A DNA stretch of 64,000 nucleotides, taken from NCBI GenBank assembly GCA_903898855.1, contig CAIUHB010000071.1, forward strand, positions 1 to 64,000. Direction: 5' to 3'. Positions 45,475-55,240 of the stretch are shown one piece after another (positions within the stretch are counted from its first letter, which is position 1; the number at the start of each line of letters is the position of its first letter). This DNA comes from an uncultured Actinomycetes bacterium. GTDB lineage: Bacteria; Actinomycetota; Actinomycetes; Nanopelagicales; Nanopelagicaceae. Both the position numbers and the translations under genes were made by a program. The notes below the pieces were generated by a model. That model was not told the origin of the DNA, did not search any database, and saw nothing but the letters and a program-made list of their open reading frames with translations.

Positions 45475-48113
45475 TGAGTAGCAACGGTTACATCAGTCTT
45501 CCGGTTGTTACGGACAGCGAGACGCTTGTCCAATCGGCGTTGTCTAACATTGCGTCTAACCTTCCTGGATGGACGCCGCGTGAAGGCAATCTTGAGGTTT
45601 TGCTCCTTGAGGAATTTGCGAGCATGCTGGCTGAAGTTGCAACTGAAGCTAGCGTTGTACCTGACTCTATTTTTGAATACTTTGGCTCGCTCGTGGGCAT
45701 TACGCCTTTGGCCGGAACTGCCGCTCAAATCACGGCGCAGTGGACCTTGTTGAATGCCGCATCTGGTGGTTACACAATCCCAGCTGGCACTGCCGCGGGT
45801 CTTTATTTTCAAGGGAACAGCTATGTCTTTGCCTTGAACAGCGATTTGACTATTACTGGCACCACTGGTACCGCCACAATGACCGCTGTCCAGGTGGGCT
45901 CGGCTTATAATATTTGGGAATTCCCAAATTTTTCCCTTGGCCTTAGTTACCTGTCGATGCTTTCGCCCGATGTCAATGTCTCTAACATTTTGGTTGTCGA
46001 CACGCCCCTTACGAACGGTTCCCTGACAAGCGGTGTGGACCCCGAAACCGACAGCGCTTACAAAGACCGTCTTGCCAATGAGCTTACGCTTTTAGCTCCG
46101 CGCCCAATCACGGCATCAGACTACGCCACCATCGCTCGCAATGTGTCCGGCATAACTCGCGCTATGGCGATTGATGCGTTTAATCCATTTACCAATACGT
46201 TGTCATTAAGCGACTCCACCATGGCCAGTGCGGCCGATTACACGCCGGTTGGCACCGGCTCGGGCGGAGTGACGCCGACCATCGCTGCTTCATCAAGCGC
46301 TTTGACGATGACTGCCGTCGCGGTCCCCACCACAACTCCGACTATTGCATGCAGCGTTGGCGCAACCACGGCCACCGTGGGCTCGGGCCTCACCATCTTC
46401 CCCACGTCTGCCGCTCCCGTGTTTGGCATCATTACCGACGCTACGAATGGCAATGAAATTATCGCCATCATCAATCAAACTGGAACGACTTGGACTCTTG
46501 CAACGCCCATCAAGTACGTTCACACCGCTGGTACGGCTACGGTTCGCATCATGCAGGGAGTGCAGTTCCCCGTTCAGTCAAATTTGACGACTAACTCCGT
46601 TTACTGGCAAGCAGCATCAATGGTCAAGTGCGGCACCGATACTACCGCCGTTGCTACGCCGTACATTGTTGCCATGGCGACCTACTCGGATGGTAGCAAA
46701 TTAATGGCATCCAGCTGCCGAAAGCTTAGTAGCGTCTATTACGACTACACTAACGGTCAGTTTACTAAGTTAATTAATGCAAACATGACGGCGCTTAATA
46801 CGTCATCGTCGAATTATCTTGCGCCCAATAACCCAAGCTCGGTTTACAATCACTCGCTCTATCCGTACATGACCGGCTTGTCCGTTTACGTTTTGTATGC
46901 AAACGCAACGTCAACCAAGACGCACTCCATTAGCTACCCCTCCATTGCGCAGACGCCGTTTGATTTCACCGCGACTACCGGCACGGAAGCCCTAAGCAAC
47001 CCGTTGAGTGATTACAACTGGGTTCCTGACGCCAACTTGAGCTCATATGGATTCGGAAGCTATCCGGGTTCGTCGTGGAGCATGATTAACAACACGACTT
47101 GGATTAGTTCATTAGGCAGCAACAACCTGACCGCTTTGCCTGGCTATGGATTCCAGCTTACCGGTAGCGGAACTTTAGCGGCCCCCATAACTGCCGTTTC
47201 GCCTGTGTTCAACTTGTCGGCAGACACGCAAACCAATTTCACCGCTACCGTAAATGTTAATGCGCTTAACGTTCTTGGTGGATTGAGCAATATCCAGCTT
47301 AAGGTCCTAGACGTGGCGGCGACGGTATCTGCCGGAAGCAACCAATATCTCACGGCTGCCTCCGGTTCGGTTATTAGCCCGACTGCCGCTGCACCCAATC
47401 AGGTTCTCACGGTCAATTTTTCGCTTACCGCGAATACAGGCAAGGACCTTCAGCTTGTTGTCATTTTTGGTAGCGGCTTAAATGTCGGGGCAAACACTAA
47501 CGTTCTTGTTGGTGGTATCGGCGTTTTTTATCAGACTTTTACGCCAGCCCAGGTGCTGCAAAACATTGAAATTGAAAACGGATTCTCTTGGATTCCCGGC
47601 GGTTACTATTCGACCAACTCCTATGCGTCTGCTCGCAATGTTGCGGTCATCCCCGTTGACTCAAACGGTCTTTCGTTGACCGAATCGATGCAAGACTCCT
47701 TGGCCGACTACCTCGAGACTTATCGTGAAGCCAACTTTGCGGTGAATGTTTGCCAGCCAAACTACGTGCCAGTTGATGTATCATGGTCGGCCATTTGCTT
47801 GCCCGGGTATGTCCCCAGCACGGTCACTGCGTCAATCAACACCGCATTGTACAACTTCCTCAGTCCTGCAAATTGGGCTGGTGGCTCGAACACGCCGCCG
47901 TACTGGGATTCGCTGCAATCAACTATTCGAGTTCTAGACATTGCCAGCATCATCTCTCAGGTTCCCGGCATTTCCAACGTTGCCTCAGTTACCGTCAACT
48001 ACACCGGTCTGACCAGCAACACTGGCGACTACATTATGTCCGGTATTGCCCCGTTGCCGGTCTTGAATAATGTTTCAGGTTCCGCTTACCCCTCTGGCTC
48101 AACTGGAATTTAA
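45474..48113 (+). CDS. baseplate J-like wedge protein
   Basis: 879 aa. The N-terminal third has the gpJ pattern (EGNLEVLLLEEFASMLAEVATEA; YTIPAGTAAGL; GVDPETDSAYKDRLANELTLLAPRPITASDYATIARNVSGITRA), and the C-terminal 170 return to it (ESMQDSLADYLETYREANFAV...VSWSAICLPGYV). The central about 450 residues are an inserted Ser/Thr/Ala-rich beta region, larger than in P2-type J proteins. Confidence 0.85.
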   Translation: MSSNGYISLPVVTDSETLVQSALSNIASNLPGWTPREGNLEVLLLEEFASMLAEVATEASVVPDSIFEYFGSLVGITPLAGTAAQITAQWTLLNAASGGYTIPAGTAAGLYFQGNSYVFALNSDLTITGTTGTATMTAVQVGSAYNIWEFPNFSLGLSYLSMLSPDVNVSNILVVDTPLTNGSLTSGVDPETDSAYKDRLANELTLLAPRPITASDYATIARNVSGITRAMAIDAFNPFTNTLSLSDSTMASAADYTPVGTGSGGVTPTIAASSSALTMTAVAVPTTTPTIACSVGATTATVGSGLTIFPTSAAPVFGIITDATNGNEIIAIINQTGTTWTLATPIKYVHTAGTATVRIMQGVQFPVQSNLTTNSVYWQAASMVKCGTDTTAVATPYIVAMATYSDGSKLMASSCRKLSSVYYDYTNGQFTKLINANMTALNTSSSNYLAPNNPSSVYNHSLYPYMTGLSVYVLYANATSTKTHSISYPSIAQTPFDFTATTGTEALSNPLSDYNWVPDANLSSYGFGSYPGSSWSMINNTTWISSLGSNNLTALPGYGFQLTGSGTLAAPITAVSPVFNLSADTQTNFTATVNVNALNVLGGLSNIQLKVLDVAATVSAGSNQYLTAASGSVISPTAAAPNQVLTVNFSLTANTGKDLQLVVIFGSGLNVGANTNVLVGGIGVFYQTFTPAQVLQNIEIENGFSWIPGGYYSTNSYASARNVAVIPVDSNGLSLTESMQDSLADYLETYREANFAVNVCQPNYVPVDVSWSAICLPGYVPSTVTASINTALYNFLSPANWAGGSNTPPYWDSLQSTIRVLDIASIISQVPGISNVASVTVNYTGLTSNTGDYIMSGIAPLPVLNNVSGSAYPSGSTGI

Positions 48114-49132
48114 TGTCGGCAACTGACCCCCGCACCCTACCGGCCTCCTTGATGGAGCTGGTTGTCACGGTGACGGGCACCGCCACGTCTGGCAGCCAAA
48201 AGGTAGTTAACCTCAGCTCCGTTTCTGACATTACAACGGATTATTATGTTATCGATGCTGGTAATACTGGAGTTTTTCCGCTTGGAACAGTTGTCGCATC
48301 CATCAACACAATTGACAAATACATTGTTTTAAATAATGCAGCAACCACATCGGGCACTGTTTCTTTGAATATTTACACCCTGTCGTATGCTGTTGAACAG
48401 GTTTACTCGGCAGTGCCGCAGTTTATCCAAAACGCAGACGCCGCGAATGGGTTTGGGCTTTACGCATTCCTTTATGGAATTGGTCAAATTATTGACGGTA
48501 ATCCGGCGATTAACAATAATCTAGGGTTAAACCAAATCATACGGCAAGGCATTGGGCCTAGCGGCTTCTATAACGACAATTACAGTTATGCGCCGAACTG
48601 GTCGCAAATTGTGGATATCAATCGATGCCCCACGTACGCATTGCCGTGGTTGGCGCAATTTGTAGGAGTTTCCCTTGCCAACGTGACTACGCGTTCGCAA
48701 ATGATTGCCCGCATTCAGAACCACTCCAACTTCCAACGTGGTACAGTATCGGCAATTATCAACGCGCTGCTGGCGAGTATTAATGCAAATGCAAGCATAC
48801 CTATAGTAGCGGCTGATATAATTGTCATGGAACAAACCAAGTATTCGTCTGGTTCTTATTTGTATGAACCATATTCCATGGTTGTTCTTGTGCCAGTATC
48901 CGTTTTTTCTGAGTACACGTACGAAAGCCTTAACACCGCTGCGGCAGCCTATTCCAGCGTTACGGGAACGCCAACTTACACGCAGCTAGAGGCATTTATT
49001 ACAAGCATTAATGGAACGGACCAATACGCAAACGTCTCGACGATTATCACGCCAGTCTTGAGTTCCGGGCTCGCCCCATACATCACTAACTACCGGCCAG
49101 CCGGATTGCAAGTTTACATCGGAGGATATTAA
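48113..49132 (+). CDS. baseplate protein I-like (tail protein I)
   Basis: 339 aa, after the J-like gene as expected. CPTYALPWLAQFVGVSLANVTTRSQMIARIQNHSNFQRGTVSAI is the typical gpI W-LxxLA-x-G...R-x-I-x...RGT pattern. An about 100-aa beta domain precedes it. TAATG overlaps on both sides. Confidence 0.8.
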   Translation: MSATDPRTLPASLMELVVTVTGTATSGSQKVVNLSSVSDITTDYYVIDAGNTGVFPLGTVVASINTIDKYIVLNNAATTSGTVSLNIYTLSYAVEQVYSAVPQFIQNADAANGFGLYAFLYGIGQIIDGNPAINNNLGLNQIIRQGIGPSGFYNDNYSYAPNWSQIVDINRCPTYALPWLAQFVGVSLANVTTRSQMIARIQNHSNFQRGTVSAIINALLASINANASIPIVAADIIVMEQTKYSSGSYLYEPYSMVVLVPVSVFSEYTYESLNTAAAAYSSVTGTPTYTQLEAFITSINGTDQYANVSTIITPVLSSGLAPYITNYRPAGLQVYIGGY

Positions 49133-50391
49133 TGTCTACCACTTCACGCCTGAGTCTGCCTTACCCGGGAGCCAGTAGCCCCGCCAACGTCCCTAGCGAC
49201 ATCTACTCGCTCGCTAATACCATCGACGGCAATGTCGCGGGCTATGTCACGACCGGAACCGGCACAACCCCTCCTGTCGCCAGCACCCACACTGGCTTTA
49301 TCTGGTGGTGCAGCGACACGACTAACACAACTAACTTTGGCCTTAACTACTCGGATGGCTCTGCTTGGCACAACATTGGTACCGACTTTGTCATTTCGGG
49401 AACTACGCCAACCGCCAAGGCCATTAATCAATTATGGTTTAACACCAACAGCTACACTATTTCCTACTGGAACGGGACTGCGTGGACCGCTTTTGCGTTG
49501 AATGCTTCCTACATTGGCGGTTACCAGGTCGCTACTACTTCTCCTGCAACCAACCAAGCATTAATCTGGAATGGCTCTTCGTGGGGCCCGGCCAAGGTTC
49601 CCACGGCTGGAATCGCGACTGGCGCTCTTCCCTCGGGCGTTACGCTTCCCGCGACTCAGTTGACCACCGGCGCCATTCCGTCAGGCGTTACCCTCCCGGC
49701 GACTCAAGTCAGCACTGGCGCGCTCTCAACCGGGGTCACCTTGCCAGCCGCCCAGTTGACAACTGGCGCTATCCCCTCGGGCGTCACTCTGCCTGCATCT
49801 CAAGTCAGCACCGGAGCGCTTCCTTCAGGTGTTACAATTCCTGCTACTCAGTTAAGTACTGGTGCGATTCCGTCCGGAGTAACTCTTCCTGCCACCCAAG
49901 TCACCACTGGCGCGCTTCCCTCCGGCGTGACGTTGCCCGCCACCCAAGTGACAACCGGAGCGCTACCCACGGGCGTTACTCTGCCTGCTACGCAAGTCAC
50001 CACGGGCGCCCTCTCATCTGGCGTCACTATCCCCATCTCTCAGGTTACTGGTGGGGTTTTGGCCGTTTTTGGAGCAAGCACTTCTGCAATTGTCGGAACG
50101 TACTCTAATCAGCAAGTCTTGGTTCAATTTGGTTCGGCCACCGTCAATACGGACACAAACGGTCGAGCATCCGTGAGTTTCCCAAGCGCTTTCCCTAATG
50201 GCGTTTTGCACCTCAACATTATGGGTTTGAACGTTACCGGAAACCTCCTCTACACAACCGTAGCCCAGAATGGGACGATTACCCTTTCCGGATTTACGGC
50301 ATCTTTCTGGCAGGCCAGCAATGCGGGTACGCAGAATGCACGCACCAGCGTGACCGGCGCAACTCTTACCTACATGGCTATTGGTTTTTAA
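49132..50391 (+). CDS. tail fibre with nine 16-residue repeats
   Basis: 419 aa. The N-terminal baseplate-attachment part includes IWWCSDTTNTTNFG and IGGYQVATTSPATNQALIW, common in actinophage fibre or minor tail proteins. Then come nine tandem 16-aa repeats of the form TGALPSGVTLPATQxx (49618-50049) and a C-terminal beta domain. The repeats likely form a triple-stranded shaft. Confidence 0.8.
   Translation: MSTTSRLSLPYPGASSPANVPSDIYSLANTIDGNVAGYVTTGTGTTPPVASTHTGFIWWCSDTTNTTNFGLNYSDGSAWHNIGTDFVISGTTPTAKAINQLWFNTNSYTISYWNGTAWTAFALNASYIGGYQVATTSPATNQALIWNGSSWGPAKVPTAGIATGALPSGVTLPATQLTTGAIPSGVTLPATQVSTGALSTGVTLPAAQLTTGAIPSGVTLPASQVSTGALPSGVTIPATQLSTGAIPSGVTLPATQVTTGALPSGVTLPATQVTTGALPTGVTLPATQVTTGALSSGVTIPISQVTGGVLAVFGASTSAIVGTYSNQQVLVQFGSATVNTDTNGRASVSFPSAFPNGVLHLNIMGLNVTGNLLYTTVAQNGTITLSGFTASFWQASNAGTQNARTSVTGATLTYMAIGF
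49618..50049 (+). repeat. nine tandem 48-bp coding repeats
   Basis: Nine units of exactly 16 codons (432 bp). Protein identity is high but synonymous positions vary, so the repeat is selected at protein level. Confidence 0.85.
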
Positions 50392-50413
50392 TTTTAAACA
50401 ATAAGGAACAAGC

Positions 50414-50953
50414 ATGACAACTACTTACACTCTTCAACAAGTCCAGGCAAACCTTGTTGCCACCATGAATTGGGGCGTCAAGCATCACGGGCAATTCAAG
50501 TACAGCGAAGGCAAGGACCGCATGGAGGCTGTTCGCAAGCCGTTTGCGCTCCCTATCACCTCTGACTGTTCATCTTGGGTTACGTCAATTTGTTTCTGGA
50601 ATGGATTGAACGACCCTAACGACCTTAAGTTTAACGGTCAGGGATACACCGGAACCCTTCTGAGCCACCTCCCCCACATCGACAAGAGCAAAGCTCGGGT
50701 CGGTGACCTTGTGGTTTACGGTGCTGGCACCGGTACGCACGTTGCCATGATTGCAAACATCGATGCTCACGGCAACATCCTCACTTGCTCGATGGGTCAG
50801 GACGGCGACCCGTCTTGGACTTGGGTCAACAAGCCGGTCAACCCTGCGCCGCAGTTTGCCAAGATTACTTCCGTCGATGGCCGCACTCCGCAAACGTTCC
50901 TTCGTACCGACCTGACGGTTGTGGGTACCCTACATTTGGCTCCGGCCGCATAA
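50414..50953 (+). CDS. endolysin, NlpC/P60-type peptidase
   Basis: 179 aa. SDCSSW places the catalytic Cys at about residue 52, and GDLVVYGAGTGTHVAMI the His at 109, the spacing of NlpC/P60 or CHAP peptidases that cut peptidoglycan stems. No cell-wall-binding domain is visible. AAGGAAC lies before the ATG; membrane-protein genes follow, forming a lysis cluster. Confidence 0.8.
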   Translation: MTTTYTLQQVQANLVATMNWGVKHHGQFKYSEGKDRMEAVRKPFALPITSDCSSWVTSICFWNGLNDPNDLKFNGQGYTGTLLSHLPHIDKSKARVGDLVVYGAGTGTHVAMIANIDAHGNILTCSMGQDGDPSWTWVNKPVNPAPQFAKITSVDGRTPQTFLRTDLTVVGTLHLAPAA

Positions 50954-50962
50954 GGGGTCACC

Positions 50963-51349
50963 ATGCCAAATTTCTGGAACTCAGCCAACTTTTGGATTGG
51001 TTTCGTAGTAACACTGGGTTTTCTGGTCAGCATGATTTGGGGCTTGGTTCGTGGTTATCACGAACTCATAAAGCACCGGATTGAAAAAAGTCTTCGCGAA
51101 GAACACAATGACCAACAAATCAATGATTTAAAAGACCACTACAAGCAACTAGAGGGCGAAATTAAGTCTATTAAAAAGGACATTACTCCCAACGGCAAGA
51201 ACACGCAACGTCTTGGGGATATCGCGGCGCGCAGTGAAGAAAAGATTGACAATCTCATGAGCTTCATGGAGCGCTACGCCGAAAAGGTTGACCAGCTCGA
51301 GAAGGACCTTGCCTTCCACCTTGGGTTGCACGAGGCGCAAGGCGATTAA
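50963..51349 (+). CDS. 128-aa membrane-anchored coiled-coil protein
   Basis: One span at about residues 8-30, then a long charged coiled coil (to about 115). Follows the endolysin, so a holin partner or spanin-like role is possible; Gram-positive hosts rarely need spanins. TAATG overlap downstream. Confidence 0.65.
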   Translation: MPNFWNSANFWIGFVVTLGFLVSMIWGLVRGYHELIKHRIEKSLREEHNDQQINDLKDHYKQLEGEIKSIKKDITPNGKNTQRLGDIAARSEEKIDNLMSFMERYAEKVDQLEKDLAFHLGLHEAQGD

Positions 51350-51720
51350 TGAAGCACTGGGATTTTCATCCGCACGTTGCCAGCGGAGACGACCGAACCC
51401 TCGGTGAGCGCGCTGCTGACAAGATGCGTCTTGGCATGGGTAGCTGGGGATTCGTCTTTAGCTTTACTGGCGCAATGGCAGTTTGGGCCATTTATAACCT
51501 TATATCGCCTAGCCCCTTTGACCCTTTCCCGTTCATTTTGCTTAACCTTATGCTGTCCGGCTTGGCTGGGTTGCAAGGCGCCATTCTTTTGATTGCCGCT
51601 AAGCGTGCTGACAGAATCCAAGCTCAGCTTGCTGAGTACCACTTGCAAGTCTCTGAGGCAACCAAGCAGATGTTGGCCGACCACAAGGCAATGCTCGAAG
51701 AATTGAACGAAAAACTCTAA
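51349..51720 (+). CDS. DUF1003-like membrane protein
   Basis: 123 aa. LGMGSWGFVFSFTGAMAVW...DPFPFILLNLMLSGLAGLQG is the DUF1003 signature with two spans, followed by an amphipathic C-terminal helix. In actinophage lysis clusters such proteins are holin candidates. Confidence 0.7.
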   Translation: MKHWDFHPHVASGDDRTLGERAADKMRLGMGSWGFVFSFTGAMAVWAIYNLISPSPFDPFPFILLNLMLSGLAGLQGAILLIAAKRADRIQAQLAEYHLQVSEATKQMLADHKAMLEELNEKL

Positions 51721-52019
51721 TGCAAACTCTTCTTGAGGTTCTGTACTACTCGCTTATTGGTTGCATTTGCATGGTGGCTCGAGACGTATTGGCGACGGTT
51801 TTGACCGGCGCAATTGCAAACGGTCACCACAAACTCGCCGGCAACATGGATGGGTTGAGCGACATCGTCAACATCATTCTTGCTTCCTACTCTGGCGTAC
51901 AGCTGATTCACCTCGGGTGGATGGGTTGGTTAGGCATTCTGCCTATTGGTCTTGTTGGAAAGATTACCACCGAGAAGGCTACCAAGTGGAGCCACGAGAA
52001 TATCAAGGAGCAATCGTAA
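51720..52019 (+). CDS. 99-aa membrane protein, holin candidate
   Basis: Two or three hydrophobic segments (about 5-30, 50-66, 68-82) and a polar C-terminal tail. With the preceding two genes it makes a membrane-protein trio after the endolysin; which is the holin cannot be decided by reading. Confidence 0.6.
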   Translation: MQTLLEVLYYSLIGCICMVARDVLATVLTGAIANGHHKLAGNMDGLSDIVNIILASYSGVQLIHLGWMGWLGILPIGLVGKITTEKATKWSHENIKEQS

Positions 52020-52750
52020 TGAACCAGGGGCGCATTGCCGGCAAGCGTGGAAAGCTACAGGCCGAACGGCCCATGATGGGCACGTTGTCCAATTACATGC
52101 GGGCCAGCCTTCCGCTGGCACCCCGTTCATTCGATTATTCGACACGAGTCCAAAGCTATCCGATGGCTTTAAACGACCAGCTGGGCGACTGCACTATGGC
52201 TGGCGTTATCCACTTGCTCCAACTGGCGTATGCTGAAGTGGGGGAAACCTTTCAGTACCCGGGCGACGAAGTTGTCCGCGACACGTACATGCACCTCACC
52301 AATGGCCAGGATACCGGTCTTGTTGAGCATCAAGTGCTTCAGACTTGGATGAACGATGGTTTGTTTGGCACCAAGATTGTTGCCTACGCTCCCCTGGACA
52401 TTAAGAATCAGAAGGAACTGTCTGCCGCGTGTTACGCGTTCGGCGGAATTTATGTGGGTGTTGAAATGCCCACCATCGCCGAGCAGCAATTCGAGGCGCA
52501 CCAACCCTGGCACTTGACTGAGCAAAACCCCGAACCGGCAGGCGGCCACTGCGTCGTAGTAACTGGCTCCAACCGTTTTGGCATGGACATGATTACCTGG
52601 GGCGCCGAAGACTCGATGACGTGGAGCTGGTGGGAGCGCTATGGCTCTGAAGCCTGGGTCGTCATCCCTGAAATATTCGTAGAGGCCAATCATGGCCCGG
52701 TGTGGAGCATTGACATCTCGACGCTTCAGGCCGATATTAAGGCTCTCTAA
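52019..52750 (+). CDS. papain-fold (C39-like) peptidase-like protein
   Basis: 243 aa. LNDQLGDCTMAG puts a nucleophile-type Cys at 58, and GGHCVVVTGS a His at 177, followed by MITWGAED where the third residue would lie: the C39/papain arrangement. The next gene is a diverged paralogue. Bacteriocin-type C39 activity or virion-peptide cleavage is possible; substrate unknown. The start is fixed by the TAATG overlap. Confidence 0.65.
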   Translation: MNQGRIAGKRGKLQAERPMMGTLSNYMRASLPLAPRSFDYSTRVQSYPMALNDQLGDCTMAGVIHLLQLAYAEVGETFQYPGDEVVRDTYMHLTNGQDTGLVEHQVLQTWMNDGLFGTKIVAYAPLDIKNQKELSAACYAFGGIYVGVEMPTIAEQQFEAHQPWHLTEQNPEPAGGHCVVVTGSNRFGMDMITWGAEDSMTWSWWERYGSEAWVVIPEIFVEANHGPVWSIDISTLQADIKAL

Positions 52751-53829
52751 TGACGACAAATAAGTTGGGGCATGGAAGTCCAAGCAATGCTCAACACGCC
52801 GGAATTGCATCTCAGATAAAAGCTCTACAGTCTAAGAAGTTTCCCGCAACCTGGGATAACTCCCATTACTGTGATGTAATCCAATACTTGGATAATCAAT
52901 ACATTGGCGACTGCGAACTTGCCGCAGTTTTGCATATGTTAAAAATTCAATACGCCATGGTTGGCAAGAGTTTTGAGATTGCGGACGACCAGGGCAGTTT
53001 TCTTTTTCTAAGTTGGGGCTCTACCTCTGACCAGAAGGCGGAGAATTTAGTCAGAAATATTGAAAACAAATACGAACCGTCTAACCTCAACAACGTATTA
53101 AATGGCAGCGGTGGCATAACCGAATCTTATCTTGATAAGTATGCGCATTTGTATGGTTTGATTGGTGCTCACTATTCAAAAGTTCACGCGCTAAAGGAAA
53201 GCGAACTTCTAAACGTAAATTTGATGAAGCAGTTGGTGTATTATTACGGCGCCGTTCCGGTTTCAATTGAATTTACCAATTACGAATACTCCTACCCCCA
53301 GGGCGGGACCGTCAATGCGCCGGTGTACACTTTTGACATACCACCCAAATGCCCATGGTCCGGCATTGAGTTGGTCAAAATTTTAACATCGTTTTTGCCC
53401 AATCTTTTGGACAACGATTTAGGTGTGGCAAGCACAATTTCCGAAATGTGGAAAATGCATCCCTTTACAGATGTGAATCCACTCAATTTAAGCCAAGCGT
53501 TCTATATTGGCGACATTACTTCCTACACCGAAAATGAGCGCAATCAGCCATACGTCCCGTGGAGCGCTTCGGACCACCCCGCATTCTTCAAGAAGCTTGC
53601 TCAATTTAGCGCCTGGGGGGACAAAAGCGGTGCGCGCATTGGCGGACATGAAATAATCATTACTGGCTGGGACGTTACCGGTTTTAAAATTGTCACCTGG
53701 GCCGGCACTGGACACATGAGTTATGATTATTGGTATTTGCATCACACCGGGGGACGAGTAATTATTCCCGACGTGTGGGATGGCTACATCCAAGGCAAAA
53801 ATGCGACCCTTCTTCTTGGCACCCTTTAA
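52750..53829 (+). CDS. second papain-fold (C39-like) peptidase-like protein
   Basis: 359 aa. YIGDCELAAV (Cys 55) and GGHEIIITGWD (His about 300), then IVTWAG, repeat the motif order of the preceding protein with a longer insertion (about 100-280) between Cys and His. Likely a tandem-duplication product that diverged. AT-richer than its neighbours. Confidence 0.65.
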   Translation: MTTNKLGHGSPSNAQHAGIASQIKALQSKKFPATWDNSHYCDVIQYLDNQYIGDCELAAVLHMLKIQYAMVGKSFEIADDQGSFLFLSWGSTSDQKAENLVRNIENKYEPSNLNNVLNGSGGITESYLDKYAHLYGLIGAHYSKVHALKESELLNVNLMKQLVYYYGAVPVSIEFTNYEYSYPQGGTVNAPVYTFDIPPKCPWSGIELVKILTSFLPNLLDNDLGVASTISEMWKMHPFTDVNPLNLSQAFYIGDITSYTENERNQPYVPWSASDHPAFFKKLAQFSAWGDKSGARIGGHEIIITGWDVTGFKIVTWAGTGHMSYDYWYLHHTGGRVIIPDVWDGYIQGKNATLLLGTL

Positions 53830-53838
53830 GGACAAACA

Positions 53839-54357
53839 ATGATTGTTAACTCAAAGATTCAACCCGGTGACGCCGTTTACGCCCGCACCAAAAATCCCTA
53901 CGGATTCATGATTCGTATTGGTCAGGCTCTCCGTTGGTGGAAGTACCGCGAGTGGAATCACATGGCCATTGTAGAATCCATTGACGCTGACGGGCAAATT
54001 TGGGTTGTTCAAATGGCTCGTCACTGCGAACGTGTCAAAATTGAAGACGTTGCACCCGGCGGCAGGCTTAAGTTTGTCTCAATCCCTAAGGGCGTTGACC
54101 GTGACCGTGCGGTTGCCTTTGCCCGCGCCATGATTGGCATTGACTATGGCGTTCTTACTATTGTGTGCATCGCTATCAATCTTCTTCTGCCCGAGCCCAT
54201 CAACTTCGACATCCGTCGCGAAATGACCATGATTTGTTCAGCCCTTGTCGCCCGCTCGTGGGAACACGGTGGCTGGATTTGCAAAATTGACCCATTCACC
54301 GTTACCCCCGCCGAGATGGACAAAATCCAGAACGGCGTGGGAACGATTATTCAATAA
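53839..54357 (+). CDS. permuted NlpC/P60 (YiiX-like) papain-fold protein
   Basis: 172 aa. IQPGDAVYART opens the fold, WNHMAIVE has His 41 and MICSALVAR has Cys 133: His before Cys is the order of circularly permuted NlpC/P60 proteins. These act as amidases or peptidases on peptidoglycan or lipids. A hydrophobic stretch near residue 110 may touch membrane. Confidence 0.7.
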   Translation: MIVNSKIQPGDAVYARTKNPYGFMIRIGQALRWWKYREWNHMAIVESIDADGQIWVVQMARHCERVKIEDVAPGGRLKFVSIPKGVDRDRAVAFARAMIGIDYGVLTIVCIAINLLLPEPINFDIRREMTMICSALVARSWEHGGWICKIDPFTVTPAEMDKIQNGVGTIIQ

Positions 54358-54366
54358 GGAATTATT

Positions 54367-54783
54367 ATGACCAACACCAACGGCTTTGACAACGACGCCT
54401 ACGCGCCCGCTCAGCCATGCGAAGTCGTTCTTGACGCGACCGGAACTACCCTTCAAACCATTACCGGTAAGGCTATTCAGTCAACTGCAATCACCTACCC
54501 TGCCCCGGTTGCTGGCCTTTCAGTAACCGTCACCTCTGGCGTTGCTTTGCAAAACAACAACAGCGTCCGAAACAATTACTACTTAACTTTTGGTGGCAAT
54601 TTGGGTGGAAGCGTCAAGGTTGAAATTGGGCCCACCAGTGCCTGTGCAAACACGCTTATCCCAACCACCACAGCCAATCAAATTGTTCCAGTTTGCATTC
54701 CCCCTTACTGGTGGTTCAAGATTACTGTGAGCGGTGGAGCTACCATTATTTCGCCGACTTACACCCTGCTAGAAAGCATCTAA
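54367..54783 (+). CDS. 138-aa putative virion beta protein
   Basis: Thr/Asn-rich all-beta protein (GVALQNNNSVRNNYYLTFGG) resembling small surface or decoration proteins. AAGGAAT lies before the ATG. Function unknown. Confidence 0.6.
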   Translation: MTNTNGFDNDAYAPAQPCEVVLDATGTTLQTITGKAIQSTAITYPAPVAGLSVTVTSGVALQNNNSVRNNYYLTFGGNLGGSVKVEIGPTSACANTLIPTTTANQIVPVCIPPYWWFKITVSGGATIISPTYTLLESI

Positions 54784-55229
54784 TGACTGAAGCGCACCGT
54801 CAAGACAGGACGCTGCACGAAAGCATTTATTACCCTGAGCATGAAAGCCGTAAGGCTTCAGCGGAGTATGCCCGCGTGCATCATCACTTGGTCTACGTCC
54901 TCGATGAATCTTGTTGGGTGTGTGGAGTTAAACAAAGTATGCTCCCCGAGGGGCAGCACATGGAAACTCACCACTGGCACGTTGAGTGGGCCTTGGTTAA
55001 CGCCATCGACCCCGACAAGATTCTAGCCGACTTCCCGGAAATGAAGGAAGCTAGTGACCCCGCATTGCGAGAATGGCTTGATTCTGAGGGGAACATGCTC
55101 GTCCTCTGCCCGGAACATCACCGTTCAGGGCTTTACGGCATTCACAGCATTACCTATCCTGCCTGGGCAGCACAACGCTGGCTCGAGGACGGGTGGGACT
55201 TGGCCGAGGGGCCCAAGGAAGAACACTAA
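54783..55229 (+). CDS. HNH-like zinc-binding protein
   Basis: 148 aa, start by TAATG overlap. CWVCG, METHHWHVEWA and NMLVLCPEHHR supply two Cys pairs and the HH/N/H pattern of HNH endonucleases. Sits among virion genes, as free-standing homing-type HNH genes do; a packaging role is the alternative. Confidence 0.7.
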   Translation: MTEAHRQDRTLHESIYYPEHESRKASAEYARVHHHLVYVLDESCWVCGVKQSMLPEGQHMETHHWHVEWALVNAIDPDKILADFPEMKEASDPALREWLDSEGNMLVLCPEHHRSGLYGIHSITYPAWAAQRWLEDGWDLAEGPKEEH

Positions 55230-55240
55230 TTATTGCGGCT

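Noticed and set aside
49848..50036. Leftward frame opposite the fibre repeats
   Set aside because: Antisense of a 48-bp periodic coding repeat, which automatically gives an open frame.
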